Origin: Podaxis mareebaensis
Taxonomy: Eukaryota; Basidiomycota; Agaricomycetes; Agaricales; Agaricaceae
Direction: 5' to 3'
DNA: 64,000 bases
NCBI GenBank assembly: GCA_018524725.1
Contig: JAEUWP010000632.1
Span: forward strand, 120,252-184,251
Numbering within the stretch: position 1 is the stretch's first letter; the number at the start of each line of letters is the position of its first letter. The notes below the pieces were generated by a model. That model saw only the letters and a list, made by a program, of their open reading frames with translations. It was not told where the DNA came from and ran no database searches. The position numbers were made by a program, and so were the translations under genes. Shown in pieces: positions 1 to 11,500 of this stretch.

Positions 1-134
1 CTCGAAGTGGGGGGCTCCTCACTAGAATCACCACCAACACCACCTAAAATACCATCCACAACTGGTACCTGACCAGCTTGGACTTGGATGCTCAAGATCG
101 ATATCACCAGAGCCAACACATGGCGCAACTTCAT
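1..134 (-). CDS. N-terminus of a secreted protein (cut by window edge)
   Basis: An ATG at 134 on the minus strand opens a frame of 44 codons that stays open to the left edge. It begins with a classical signal peptide: M-K-L-R-H, then a hydrophobic stretch rich in L, V, A and I, ending in VQA at about residue 20. A Gly/Ser/Glu/Pro-rich mature start (GGVGGDSSEEPPTS) follows. The protein is therefore probably exported. Too little is present to name a family. The low-complexity mature start suits a small secreted protein or a cell-wall protein. The start is chosen because the signal peptide begins directly at this Met. The function is unknown. Confidence 0.6.
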   Translation of the reverse strand, partial: MKLRHVLALVISILSIQVQAGQVPVVDGILGGVGGDSSEEPPTS

Positions 135-888
135 GGTCGACTAGAGTTAGGGTTACTTAGGGGAGAAAGGGGGGAGGTGGAGAAACGAAGCAGGCTGTTC
201 CCGTAACATGGGTTGAGCCGAAATAGGCCACTGCGCCTCGGCCTGTTGTGATGAACGTCGGCGCGTGAGTTGGAAAGTTAGGGCTGTGTGATGGTTGAGG
301 GGGCAGCCCAAAAATGGACTAGGGTATTTGGGAATGCCGTGATGAGAGTCACCGAGTTGGATTCCTGATGGGTACTTATGAGCGCAGAACAATTGGGTGA
401 TGAAGGGAGGGGTACTACACTGTCGACATTATTTATACATCGGCGGAATACTACACAATACACAAGTAATGCAGCTGTGGGGGCAGGGTGGACAGAGGGT
501 TCTCGACCCATTGACAGGTGCACACACGCAGTGGCGAACAATCTGCAGGCACGAGGGGACCCAAGCAGTCATATGAATGGATATACGAGGAGGCAAACGA
601 GGCCAACAGAGTGCAACCACTACTTAGGATAGAGCGCTTTCATCGAATCATCACGAGGCTATGAGAATGAAATCAAACTAGCGTGCAACCTCAACCGAGT
701 ATCCCTGGGCTCGGTAAAAGCCTCGGAGACAAACTCGGATATTTGGGCTCTGTACCAAGGTAGCGCGACACGGGACGAATCCTGCTGTGCTAGATCGACG
801 AATCGTTGTTCATGAACGTTCAATATCAATCCCAGGAAGAATCATTGAAGTTGATATCTATTTCGATCTAAATAAGCCATCAGCAAAA
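135..888. other. Intergenic, no supported gene
   Basis: Only short overlapping frames occur on both strands and none has a recognisable domain or splice structure. The stretch holds the promoter of the secreted-protein gene on its left and the 3' flank of the BTB gene on its right. Confidence 0.5.
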
Positions 889-1863
889 TCAAATTGTTAC
901 ACGAATGGTAACACGCACCGAGGCCAATTCCTTCTCAATTTCTACCGCCAATATCTCCGAGAAAGTCTCTAAGTCTGTGGCTGCTCTTGGCCCGCATGTT
1001 GGGCAACGTTGGGCATTCGCGACAGCCTTCTCCCTCAAGTCAAACTTCTTCACTGAAACACCCCACGGGCGCTGCTGGAGTTCAGCCGCGACGGTCTGGA
1101 TCCATTCTACGAACCATTTGCGAGATTCGGGGTATCCTGTATCCCTCCTCGCTCTTGCACCAGTCCCGGGGCACCTTTGACAGACGACCCAGATCCACTC
1201 GTCATCAAATTCAGCCAAGGCAGGCTGCATTTTCGCCCGAGAAGCAGCAACTTCACCGCAGATCCGGTGATACTGCTGCAGCCTGTGATATGCAGCAGCA
1301 GTGATATGGACAAGCTCTTCAAAATAGGAAGAGTTCATCATCGGCTGACGGAGGGTATGTCGCGCCGCTATCTTAGCCTCTGCCACCCATCCAAATCGAC
1401 ACGCAATGGCAAATACTCTCAACGGCTGAGATTCAACGAAACGGGGCTCCACGATGGTCTTCTTCGCAAACCGCTTGACTCCGTCCATTTCAAATTTGAA
1501 CGCCGCCTCCGTGACTGATTGCAACTCCTGTAAGGACGATAATCGGGGCACATCCAGAAGCGCGATGGGGTAGCAAAACTGCAACAGCAGATGAAGCGTC
1601 CGTCTATCCTCCGACATTTGAATGACAGGTACACCATCCTCAAGCTCCTCGACGTAGACAGGGGAATTTGGTTGAGGAAGAGTAAAGATCATGGCGAAGA
1701 ACGGCGATGCCAATGATAGGAATAATTTGAAGACTCGGAAGTCAACAGGCTCCTTGTCCGAGGAACGGAGGATGACATCGGCGTCGGGGTGATCGAAGGG
1801 CTCTGGCGCCATTATGGTAAGTCTGGGCGGCCTTGAGGGCGTGGACTGTCTGGACATCGTCAA
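889..1863 (-). CDS. BTB/POZ domain protein
   Basis: A single uninterrupted frame of 324 codons. The N-terminal third carries a BTB/POZ fold of the kind expanded in mushroom-forming fungi: DADVILRSSD, then VFKLFLSLASPFF, an acidic loop, and a hydrophobic helix LHLLLQFCYPIALLDV. Such domains form homo- or heterodimers, and in fungi of this group they usually sit alone without a kelch or MATH partner. The C-terminal half is helical and has two Cys pairs (CQRCPGTG near residue 235 and CPTCG near 290) that could bind a metal. The start may be the first Met or the Met at codon 19 (MAPEPFDHPDAD), which leads directly into the BTB fold. The gene is colinear with the downstream RING gene. The exact biological role is unknown. 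Confidence 0.85.
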   Translation of the reverse strand: MTMSRQSTPSRPPRLTIMAPEPFDHPDADVILRSSDKEPVDFRVFKLFLSLASPFFAMIFTLPQPNSPVYVEELEDGVPVIQMSEDRRTLHLLLQFCYPIALLDVPRLSSLQELQSVTEAAFKFEMDGVKRFAKKTIVEPRFVESQPLRVFAIACRFGWVAEAKIAARHTLRQPMMNSSYFEELVHITAAAYHRLQQYHRICGEVAASRAKMQPALAEFDDEWIWVVCQRCPGTGARARRDTGYPESRKWFVEWIQTVAAELQQRPWGVSVKKFDLREKAVANAQRCPTCGPRAATDLETFSEILAVEIEKELASVRVTIRVTI

Positions 1864-2268
1864 AAATGAAGAGTTACATCTAGCCGTGGGACACTGAGTA
1901 ACTGCTGGTCTGCGTGGACATCACGAGAGTGCCTCGAGGCGTTCATTGGCATCTTGCTATTTATGGAATCAGGAACACATCTGGAGCCCCGATGGGAGAC
2001 CGAGGCTCAGCGCTCAGCACTCAAGTATTATGAAGCTCCTGTAGGACGCCACTGGAATCGAGATCGAGGTAGAACAAGTATAATACAATGTCATATGATA
2101 TTCACAGCTATTCCGAAAATGATAACAGTCATACAGTATGTTAAACGAAGAGATAATGCCCCAAATCCTACTAATGCGAAGAATATGTAAATGTTCTAAA
2201 GCGCTCAGTTGCAACAGTACAAGCGTTCGGAACGCGCGGGGTGACAAAAAGATGCACTCGAACTAGTG
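1864..2268. other. Intergenic promoter region of the BTB gene
   Basis: About 400 bases between the end of the RING gene and the start of the BTB gene, both on the minus strand. No coding signal was seen. Confidence 0.4.
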
Positions 2269-3265
2269 TCATGTCTCTGTCTTCACCTGAACGTCAGGAC
2301 TCCTGATGGAAGAAGGTCCATCCAACGAGTCAGTTTCAACTCTTCGCGCAATCTTGGTCGGGGGTTCATTTTCGGCGCATCTATCATCACAATCGCCCTC
2401 TGTCCGCGGTCGTTTCTGAGGACGCTCATCAGTGGTCGGATGGGGCCATGGCGCTGGAACCGTGAGATGCGCTGGCGGAACCGATTCAGCGGCCAGTGCT
2501 GCGGAGTGATCAACTCCTGTAGACGGGCGAGACATATGGGAAGTTGATCTAAGTCTATCGGGAGATGAAGCGTGTATCATAGTTTGGATGATTGCCCTAC
2601 GTAGATAATCATTCAGAATCGGCGGTTGCGCGGTGAGACAAAGATCATACTTACTGTTGTCGTTGGAAACCGTGGCTTAGCCTGAGGTAATCCTTCTGAA
2701 TCATGTCTCGTTGTCGAGAAACCAGGAGAACCTGATCCTTTGCCGCTCGGGATAGTTCCAGAAGTCCGAGAGTCGCCGCTGAATGAACTTCTGCACGCTT
2801 CCGCCACATAAAACAATTATGTCGCAGCGCCTCGTTCTCGGCACGAAGTCTGGCAATCTCGGTTGATAGGTTGTTTGATGGTTCCGAGGACGAGGGGCCG
2901 GACTTTTCGGGTTTCGGTGACGGGAGGTCAAGGTAGACTTTGCGAATGCTGGGCGTTAAGTGCGGTCGAAGGTGAGGGGGTACGGTGGACAGATCGAGGG
3001 GTGCTAGTACAGAAGGTGAGTAAAAAAGTAGGCGCTAGTAAAGACTACAAGACTCACCTAGAAAATACTGTGAACGGCATGTTGGGCATACGTGCAAAGT
3101 GGAATAAGGTTGAACAGCCTGGACTGCTCTCTTGAGGCAGTCCTGACAAAATACGTGCCCTAGTTGAAGAATTAGCACATCAGGTAAGGTAAGGCAGTTG
3201 ATCAATATACCACAAGGTAACGACACTGGCGAATTCAAGTCCTCTAGGCAAATGTAGCAAGACAT
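2269..3265 (-). CDS. RING-finger protein with coiled coil, three introns
   Basis: Probable E3 ubiquitin ligase of about 275 aa. Exon 1 (ATG at 3265) encodes C-Y-I-C and ends at PCG. Removing a 51-nt intron (GTATAT...ACTAG) joins it to G-H-V-F-C-x2-C. Then C-P-T-C completes a C3HC4 RING within the first 50 residues. That intron is a multiple of three without stops, so an unspliced reading would wrongly insert 17 residues. A second intron follows SQYFL, and a third (GTAAGTATG...GTAG) separates the last exon. After the RING come a Pro/Ser-rich linker, a coiled coil (about residues 95-165, TEIARLRAENEALR), and a basic tail with possible nuclear signals (PQKRPRTEGD, PPTKIARR). No substrate can be inferred. 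It resembles in plan the RING gene on the other side of RPL11. Confidence 0.85.
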
Positions 3266-4637
3266 TGTCAAACGATCAGGAGGGAGACCGGGAGGGAAAG
3301 GATAGAGTATGTGGTGAGTGTGAACAACGAGCCGGCGGGTTTTATGGGTCGCAAAGAACTTAATGAGCTCAAGTCAGAGATTTGTCAAGGCCCTGATCAT
3401 GGGCTACGCCTGTTCAAGGTTCCTTACGCACATTCTGGCACCAGACTGGAAACCACACCCAGCTAAAGAATAAGCGAACCGCTCCGGAATCATCCAGTCC
3501 GGGGACACGTTTCCAGAACCGAGCTGTGGGCTGTTGGGGGGTGGGATGATGACAATTCGCGATCCTTTGCGTTTTTCGATTGCGCTAGGGTCGAGTGCGT
3601 CGGAGGTTCACAAAGACCGCGTTGAGACCCATTACAGATGCTTCCAGATTCGGAAGCGGATGAAACTTTTTTAAATGTGTTGCGAAATTGTTTGTCAGTT
3701 GCGGTTAGGAGACATGGGTGGGTCGACGACTCGCGGTCACAAGTTCTAGGCAACATTAGTCACATGGGTGAGACCAGGCCGACTGGTAGAACGCATGAAT
3801 TCCAGAACTTACCAGCCTTCCCCCGTCTCCGATTTTATAAGACGCCACAGTATGGACGCCGTTTTACTTGGTGTATCCTCCGCTGTCAATGAGATTCAAT
3901 ATCCCCGATCCGTAATCATTTGTGATCGAATCCAATTTGGAGCACGCCTAATTCGGTAACTCTGGGTGCGGAGCAGTTTTGCGACCGACGTTGCATAAGC
4001 TGGCAGGAGATGAGAACTCAGAATGTTGTGAGAGTTCACGCCTGGTTACGAAGCTGCTTGAGCTGGTTTGAAATCGGGTTGCTTCGTCATCGGTTGCAGT
4101 CAATACAATGGCCTTGGAGTTGATTTAGCTTGCCAACAACCGTCCTCAGGTGACTCACTAATGACATCCCGAAGCTGATATGTGCCACCTTACGGTAGAT
4201 CAGTTGTATTTACGGGATTGGGGATCCGTGTCCGTGGTGTGTGATTGTAAAATCCATGTTCGCTAACTGCTTCCCGATCCGCGGTAGCCAACTGTAACAT
4301 TAAAACGTAGGGGGCTCAGACACATGACAAGCACACGGGAATGACGCAACTACTAAATATTGAGAACTCACATCGTCTGAGGTGGTGAGGTGTGTAATTG
4401 ATTAGAACAACGGGTGAGTAAGAGATCCATCGGACATTGCGTGGGTGACGAGCCACGTGACGTGACTGACGTTGGATGTGAAATTTGCGTCACGTGAAGC
4501 CAGTGTCGGAATGATCTGTGATGAATTATGCAGCACTGGAAAATAAGGTTCAGCCACCGTCGGCGTGACCGTCCCATACAGGGAGGTGTATACTCATCGT
4601 AAGGTAAGAACAGCGACAGACCACCAACGCCGACAAA
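3266..4637. promoter_or_regulatory. Divergent promoter region RING gene / RPL11
   Basis: A non-coding stretch of about 1.4 kb. Open frames here are short and unsupported. Two CACGTG palindromes lie at 4454-4459 and 4491-4496, 184 and 147 bases before the RPL11 start, where a bHLH (Cbf1-like) factor could bind. The binding is inference. Confidence 0.45.
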
Positions 4638-5348
4638 ATGGTGAGAAGTGATAACCTATGCCGGTACTTGGATCAATGCTGATACTGCTTCTATGAAATC
4701 TAGGCCGACCAAAAGACAACAACGCCCTCCAACCCTATGAGGGAACTCCGCGTCGACAAGCTCGTGATCAGTATGTTCGGCGATTGCGAAGAACTATCCT
4801 GAAGTTCAAAGCTGACCTACTCTCAACAGACATCTCCGTCGGTGAATCTGGTGATCGTCTGACCCGTGCCTCCAAGGTGTTGGAACAGCTCACTGGCCAA
4901 ACTCCCGTCACCTCAAAAGCCCGCTACACCGTCCGAACTTTCGGTATCCGTCGTAACGAAAAGATCGCCGTTCATGTCACCATTCGTGGCCCCAAGGCTG
5001 AGGAGATTCTGGAGCGTGGGTTGAAGGTGAAGGAGTACGAGCTGCGACGCAAGAACTTCTCGGATTCCGGAAACTTCGGTTTCGGTATCCAGGAACATAT
5101 CGATTTGGGCGCTCGTTATGACCCCAACATCGGTATCTTCGGTATGGACTTCTATGTTGTCATGGGCCGACCAGGCGATCGGGTGACACGGAGGAAGGCG
5201 AAGAAGGCCCGCATCGGTTTCTCTCACCGCGTCAAGAAGGAGGATACGATGGCGTGGTTCAAGCAGCGTTTCGATGGCATCATCCTCGTATGTTGTCCTC
5301 GCTTCTATCTATCAGTCCTTCTCTCTAATTACATTTACCAAGAAATAA
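4638..5348 (+). CDS. RPL11: 60S ribosomal protein L11 (uL5)
   Basis: Component of the large ribosomal subunit that contacts 5S rRNA. Four exons: the first is only the ATG (4638-4640), followed by an intron 4641-4703. Exon 2 encodes [19 protein letters not shown] and ends inside the Asn codon. A second intron is 4771-4829. Exon 3 runs from [16 protein letters not shown] through [30 protein letters not shown] and [16 protein letters not shown] to [14 protein letters not shown] third intron, 5288-5342, leads to the two-codon last exon AAA TAA. The length and sequence match eukaryotic L11 end to end. Reading through the last intron would add a spurious long tail. Identification is near certain; splice points are inferred from consensus sites and the family sequence. 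Confidence 0.97.
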
Positions 5349-5595
5349 ACATCCAAAACCTCTCCTACACTCACCCTGCGTCACTCATGCTTTCCTATGA
5401 CATTTTATACTCTATGCATGTGTTACGTATGCGCCATGAACGCAGCTTTTTCTCTCGATATCGGATGAGGAAGTTCCAGCGATCTTTGTTAGCCTCGGTG
5501 GTTTGCTTTCACAATAATGATATACGTCCGGGGTCCTTGCGGAAAACATTACAATGTCCTATAAATACCACTACGGTTACAACGTCGGGAAATGT

Positions 5596-6962
5596 TCAGA
5601 ACGGCTGAGCCACTCGAATGGTCGACTTCGGCCCTGTCTGTACTGCAATCGTTGGCCGACCCTTCGCGTCCAGGTTCAAGGGGAACTTCGAGCTGGCTTT
5701 CGAACTCGCAGGCTGCTGTTTCTTCAAGACACTGTTCATTTTCCTATTGGCGATATTCCAGCCGGAACCAAATCCTGGACGAGGCATGCCTTCGAATTCG
5801 AAGTTGCCAACGTCAACCCATCCTTCCTCTTTTGAGAGTACGTGGAGGGAGGAAAGACCTGCCGAGTGTTCACTCGAATGAGAGGGAGTTGCAATGATTG
5901 AATGATTTTGGTCAAGATCCTGACAAACTTAAACCGAAGTGTCTTCTTGTTGGGCTTCTAGGCTTACCATCGGGGAATCCTGTTCTTCGTTTATATTTTC
6001 CTTTTCTTGTAGTTTCGCACTGAGCTCGTCCACCTCTTTTCTAAGGGTCTTGAGCTTCTTTGATTTCAACGCGTCCTGAAAACAGAGCGTTGTCCGTGAG
6101 TGTGGACCATAGACTCAAGAGCTTAGACAATACCGAAGCTTTGAATCGGCTAAGGGAATCCATCGCCCGTCTATGTTCATCCTCCTTCGTTGCTAGGTTC
6201 TTCCTAGCATCCGTCAAACTATGTTGCAACTCTTCTGTCTTTACTCGTAAAACCTCGGCTGACTCCAGAGCTTCCAAGTAGCTGGCCTGAAGAGCCCCGT
6301 TCGATTTGCGGAGCTCATTCACCTCCTTCTCCAGTGACTCTAGCCGGCGCTTTTTAATTGACAGAGTCAGAGAGCTGCTGCGGTGATGCTCTTCGAGTTC
6401 TTGTATCCTCTGCCTACCCAAATCTAGTTCCTCGAATAGGGGTATGATGCGCTCGGCGAAGTCTTCAATTGCCTTGCGCAATCGTTCCTAACCATTGCCC
6501 CATCGTCAAGACGCTCGCGAGTGCATAGTGGATGATGCACGCACTGCATTGCCCTCTTCGATATTCTCCGCGGCTTTAATGAGCTTAGCATGGGCCCGCT
6601 TGACGCTGATCGTCTTGCAATCTTTGTCCATCCGGTTCAGCCCATCTATAACATAATCGACGGAGGACCCAGTGGGATCGACGATGACAGGATGGAAGAC
6701 GAGTTGGTTTGTATCAGCCCTGAGCCAGGGCTTCCGACAGAGCGGACATGGCACTCTTCGTCGCTCAGCCCGCGAGAACAGGTCATGAATGCAGTTCTTG
6801 CAGAAGCAGTGCCCTATGAGCCCGGTCAGGATATTGCTCGCAAAATACACGGTAAGTGTGGAGTGGTAGCTTACCGCAGGGAAATACGCGGAAGGCCTCT
6901 ATTTCCAGTCTGTCGTCAAGGCAGATTTTGCATTCCCCTCGCACTGAGAATGAGGCGGCCAT
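5596..6962 (-). CDS. RING-finger protein with long coiled coil, five exons
   Basis: Probable E3 ubiquitin ligase of roughly 390 aa, convergent with RPL11. Exon 1 (ATG at 6962) encodes [20 protein letters not shown] and CG. An intron (GTAAGC...CATAG) joins it to HCFCKNC and then CPLCRKPW, giving a C3HC4 RING at about residues 11-55. An intron after EEGNA leads to [20 protein letters not shown] and a coiled coil of about 110 residues. An intron at 6133-6076 leads to [21 protein letters not shown] last intron joins QDSPM to [16 protein letters not shown], and the protein ends in a conserved-looking basic tail ([16 protein letters not shown] to RVAQPF). All joins keep frame. An upstream in-frame Met at 7040 exists, but the 6962 start lies next to the RING. 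Confidence 0.85.
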
Positions 6963-7056
6963 GAATGAATGAGGAATAGCTGCATTGACCTCGCCCGACG
7001 TGTGGTTCCTGCAGGGTTGACGCGTGTTTAGTGGGCACACGGTCGCGTAGCCAGGT

Positions 7057-7062
7057 CACGTG
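7057..7062. promoter_or_regulatory. CACGTG palindrome upstream of RING gene
   Basis: An exact CACGTG hexamer 95 bases upstream of the RING gene start at 6962. It is the same element found before RPL11, the HIRIP3-like gene and the 35.8/36.1 kb gene pair. Confidence 0.4.
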
Positions 7063-7291
7063 TGAGATAATCAGAGGGATCCCTCGCTAGGTCACTGGTC
7101 GAACGACGAAGTGCAGACTGTGTAGTTCAAATGTTCAAACGTTCAAGACCGACCCGCGAGGATTTTGACGCCTTCGAATATTCAACTCCTTAGAAAATTG
7201 TCACCTACGGCCGAATTCATTCTTGCAAACATGTATTACAATAAATTTACAGTTACACATCGCAGCAATTGAGCCTTGATTCATTAGAGCC

Positions 7292-8082
7292 TCACTTGCT
7301 TCCGGCAAAGAATCGAACGCCCTCTCCATCTGCTATACTGATCGTCTGCGCCTTTCCGCTCTTGGATAGAATGGATATGGCTTTCTTCAACAGAGGGACC
7401 GGGATGCCAGACAATGGGGATTCCACAGGAGGATCTGTAATATCATAGAAGGTTAGGATCGTGTTCAGTTGACCTGTATCAACAGCCTAGAGGAGTGCTC
7501 ATCAGGGGAGATACAGGACGTCCAGAGGAAAGCCTACCCAGCGATGTAGAACATTGGCCCATTCTTCCGGTAAGCGCCAGAACACTAAGATGGATCTCGT
7601 CTGTTTGGGGGGTTCATATGCAGCGACATTGCGTTGTACCATCGTGGAAAGAATTGTTGACAAGTGCGAGGGCAATATTCTATCTGTTCTTAGCAACTAA
7701 CGTCAGTCAATCTCCTCAGATACAGGGGTTGAGGCGCACGTTTGATCCGTTCATTCCTCAAAATCTCATCCCAATCACTTCCAGCAGCCTCTGCGTCTTC
7801 TACGCGTAGAGTGAACAGTCTTCGATATCTTGCGTATGCCAATATGAGGTTTATCCATTGATCGGTGACGATAGACTGTGATACGGGGTTGGGTTGCTGG
7901 CTGACAAGCACACGAGTGAGATACGTGAGTTCGGATCGAGAGACCGTCTACTGACGTGAAGAAGGGGGGTGCGGAATGGATTGAAGGTAGTAGGAACCCT
8001 GCAGACAAGCGTCAAGTATCGGCTTTGTTGTCCTTGAAAACTTGCACATACCAGAGGGTGCTTTGTGTGTCGTAAGGGCCAT
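7292..8082 (-). CDS. VPS25: ESCRT-II subunit VPS25
   Basis: Subunit of the endosomal ESCRT-II complex, built of two winged helices, that links ESCRT-I to ESCRT-III during cargo sorting into multivesicular bodies. Spliced reading: MALTTHKAPS, intron, GFLLPSIHSAPPFFT, intron, QQPNPVSQSIVTDQWINLIL, AYARYRRLFTLRVED, NERIKH, intron, RILPSHLSTILSTMVQRN, LVFWRLPEEWANVLHRW, intron, AVDTGQLNTILTFYDI, and a C-terminal helix ending EGVRFFAGSK. The signatures PPFFTxQPN, L-x-W-R-x-PEEW and the TFYDI/TLYEL motif are those of VPS25. The start at 8082 is the one that puts the PPFF motif in frame. The order and length fit the family (about 190 aa). Confidence 0.93.
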
Positions 8083-8529
8083 TCAATGACCATTCAATGA
8101 TGACAAGTATTGGTCTGCATCATGGATCAGAGCTCTGTCACATACCACCACCATCACATCATACATAACTGGGGCGACACTCGAAGCCAATCAATAAATC
8201 TTGTCTAGAATGAGAACCCGTTCTGCGGCGAATATCAGTAGATCTGCTTCTTCTCAAAGTGCCGAAGCCCACCTCATGGCCGCTACGTTCCCAGCGAGCC
8301 TAGTCACCTGAATCTCGTCTCATATGATCATGGCATAGATGGCGCTTCTCCTCTCATCACCTTCCATCCTTTACCACCCGCAACTTCCGCCGCGGTCCGC
8401 TCATTGAACCGGTAGCCTAAAACAGGGATACAAAATTTACACGCGTGGCACAGGTTCGCCGAGTCAGGCGCCGCTCACGCATATAAGCAGTGGATATATG
8501 ATGATTTCTCGAAGACTCCTCACGGCAAC
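8083..8529. promoter_or_regulatory. Divergent promoter VPS25 / beta-galactosidase
   Basis: A 450-bp non-coding gap. A TATA-like TATAAG at 8482-8487 lies 48 bases before the beta-galactosidase ATG. No other signal was recognised. Confidence 0.45.
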
Positions 8530-11500
8530 ATGCTTGCGGTTCTGTTGAGCGTCGCGTTACTGGCACTCTCTTGTGTCTCTGCTAGCCTCGTACCTAGAAA
8601 CTCGACTGGCCTCACCAATGCTGTAACTTGGGATCCTCATTCCCTCTTCATCCAAGGACAACGCGTTTTTGTTCTTTCTGCGGAATTTCACCCGTGGAGA
8701 TTGCCCGGAAATCCGGACTTATGGGCGGATATATTCCAAAAGATTAAAGCCAATGGATTCAACGCTGTGTCGTTTTATGTCAACTGGGCTGTACATTACC
8801 CAACTCCCAATACTAACAACGGACAAGGCGACTTTCAGGCAGGAACATACCGGGATATACAGGGCTTCATTGATGAAGCGAAAAAGGCAGGGTTATGGAT
8901 GATTGCTAGGTAGGATTTGCTTGGACTTAATTACGCGGACCGCACTTAACAGTCATTATAGACCTGGACCGTACATTAGTAGGCCCTTTGCTAAGGGATA
9001 GAAGCTACTGCCCTCATTTTTGGACTTCAGATGGCGAAACCACAGGGGGTGGATTCCCTGGTTGGGTTGGCGATATCGCTGGAAGTCTAAGAACCAATAA
9101 CCCAAGCTACCAACAAGGTCTGCACCCTAACCAAGGTTTCTCATCGTCGTATTGACTGTCTTAACAGCTTGGACGCCTTATATGACCACGATTTCCAAAA
9201 TTATCGCGAGAAATCAAATTACGAATGGCGGGCCTAGTGCGCACAATCTTCTTGGTAACACACAGTGAATTTTAACAGAATGATATGCATATAGTCATCC
9301 TGGTTCAAGCCGAGAACGAATATAGTGCAAGCGCGAATAACAATATATATATGCAAGCTATCATTGATCTATATCGCGCAAACGGGATCGTTGTCCGTAA
9401 GCTGCCTGGAGATTGGTAGATGTATGCGCCATTCCTGATGATCTTTAAGCCATTATACACAACGATCAACATGCCGGTCAAGCAGGCAATTTCTCGCCGG
9501 ACAGGCCAGGAACTCATGTGGACATCTACTGGTATCTGAGCCTTATATCTGAGCTTACGTCGATTTTAACCGAGGCTCCTCTAGTGGCGATTCATACCCG
9601 CAAGGTTCAAACAGTTGGGCACAAGTTCAAGCAATCTACTATTCTGCCCACAAAGCAGTAGCACCGAGCAATCCTCTCTGTTTGGCTGAAGTAAGTGGCT
9701 TCATCCCTTCCCGCACAAGAATATGGTGCTAGCGAAAATCACAGTTTGGCGGTGGGTTCCTACTCAGTTGGGGCTCGGTTGCAACTCGTGCGGGTACTGG
9801 ATATGAAAAGTTCTGTAAGTCCCGCGATCTCTAGTCATCGGCATTTGATGACGCCGTTTTAGCGAACGACCTTACAAATGCCAACTACGGTAGGCCAACT
9901 TTGGTTGTCCCTGATGTTGTTATCTGAGTGTTATGGCCAGAGAATGTGTTTTATAAGGAAAATTAGTGAGTCATTGGTCATCTTCGACCTCACCCATGCT
10001 CTAACAACAAGAAGCGCCCAAGCAACGACCATACTAAGTCGGCAGTGCCCTTGGTTTTGCTGTTGCTTCTGACTAATAGAATCCACTTTACAGACATCTA
10101 CAGTGCGTGCCTTCTCGTCCACAAAAGTTTCCCCTTAACACATGCCCTGTAGTGCTCTTTGGGGGAACAAATTGGGGCCAGACTCTGGAACCCACCGTTT
10201 ATTCCTCCTACGACTACGGAGGAGGCATCAACGAAAATAGAGTTGCAACATCAAAGATGAACGAGATGAGACTTCAAGGTCTCTTCCTTCGAGTGTCCCG
10301 CGATTTGCTCGGCGCAGACCTTATAGCTAACGGAACGAACTACACGACCTCTTCGCTGATCCATACCGCAGAATTGCGCAACTCTATCACCGGGGCGGGG
10401 TTTTATTTCGTCCGGCATGACGCATCAACGTATGTACCCGAGTGATTACTTTGTTGGTAGTTTTCTGAACTGTTGTGTAGGTCCACCGCTTTGACAACCA
10501 CACAGTTAACTGTTCGTACCTCGGCTGGCGCCATACTTGTTCCCAAGACTGGAGTGATCACCCTGGATGGACGAGAAGCCAAGTTCTTAGTCACGGACTA
10601 TGTCTTCGGCCAGACCAAGACGAGAATCTTGTATTCAACTGCGGAGTACGTGGTCTTGCTGGTGGCAAACTAGTTGTTACTCACTCTCCATTCCTGAACA
10701 GGATTATGACCTGGACGACGTGCGTGTACCTGTAAAAATACATCATTTTGCTGACATGCCTCCCTCAGCATCGACAATACTGACTATCTCTTATTGTATG
10801 CCCCCAATGGTCAAATAGGAGAGACAGCTTTCACGTTTTCTTCTCCGCCAACTGTCTCGGCACCGCCGAACATCTCGTCCAATTTTGCAGGCGGTTTGTT
10901 GACTCTCCACTATACATTAAGCGGGATCCAAACTGTTTCCATCACCTCCGGAAGCAACAAGGTCAACTTGCTGATCATGGACAAGGCGACTGCCAATACT
11001 TGGCACGCGCCGGTCATCGCCCAGAGCGGGACATTCGGCAACTTCTTCTCCGTTGGTACTAATGCAACTGTCCTTGTTGGAGGCCCATATGTTCTTAGGA
11101 ATGCGAGTATATCCGGAAATACATTGTCGATGGTGAGTTGACACCCGGATATGTATTCTATAATTTGCTTATGGCTGGCTCGAAGTTTGGCGATCTGAAC
11201 GGTACCACGACAATTGAGTTTATCGCACCTGCTGCAGTTACCGCTCTGAGCTGGAACGGAGTCATCCGCAACATTAACCGGACAACCCGCGGAACGTTAA
11301 GCGCGACTATCAATGGGGCAGGTTCTGTGCCGACACTTCCAACGCTGCAGAACTGGAAGGTTATGGGAAGGTATATCAAGTCTTGTTACCATCGGACTCT
11401 GTTCCTGATTATTTATAGTCTGCCCGAGGTCAAACCCGATTTCGATGATTCAAGTTTTGTAACAGCTGACTTAACAACGACGAACGTAAGAAACATGTTA

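Noticed and set aside
4784..5608. 274-codon plus-strand frame over RPL11
   Set aside because: Its N-terminus is intron 2 and its C-terminus is read-through of intron 3 and the 3' flank. The spliced protein matches L11 exactly.
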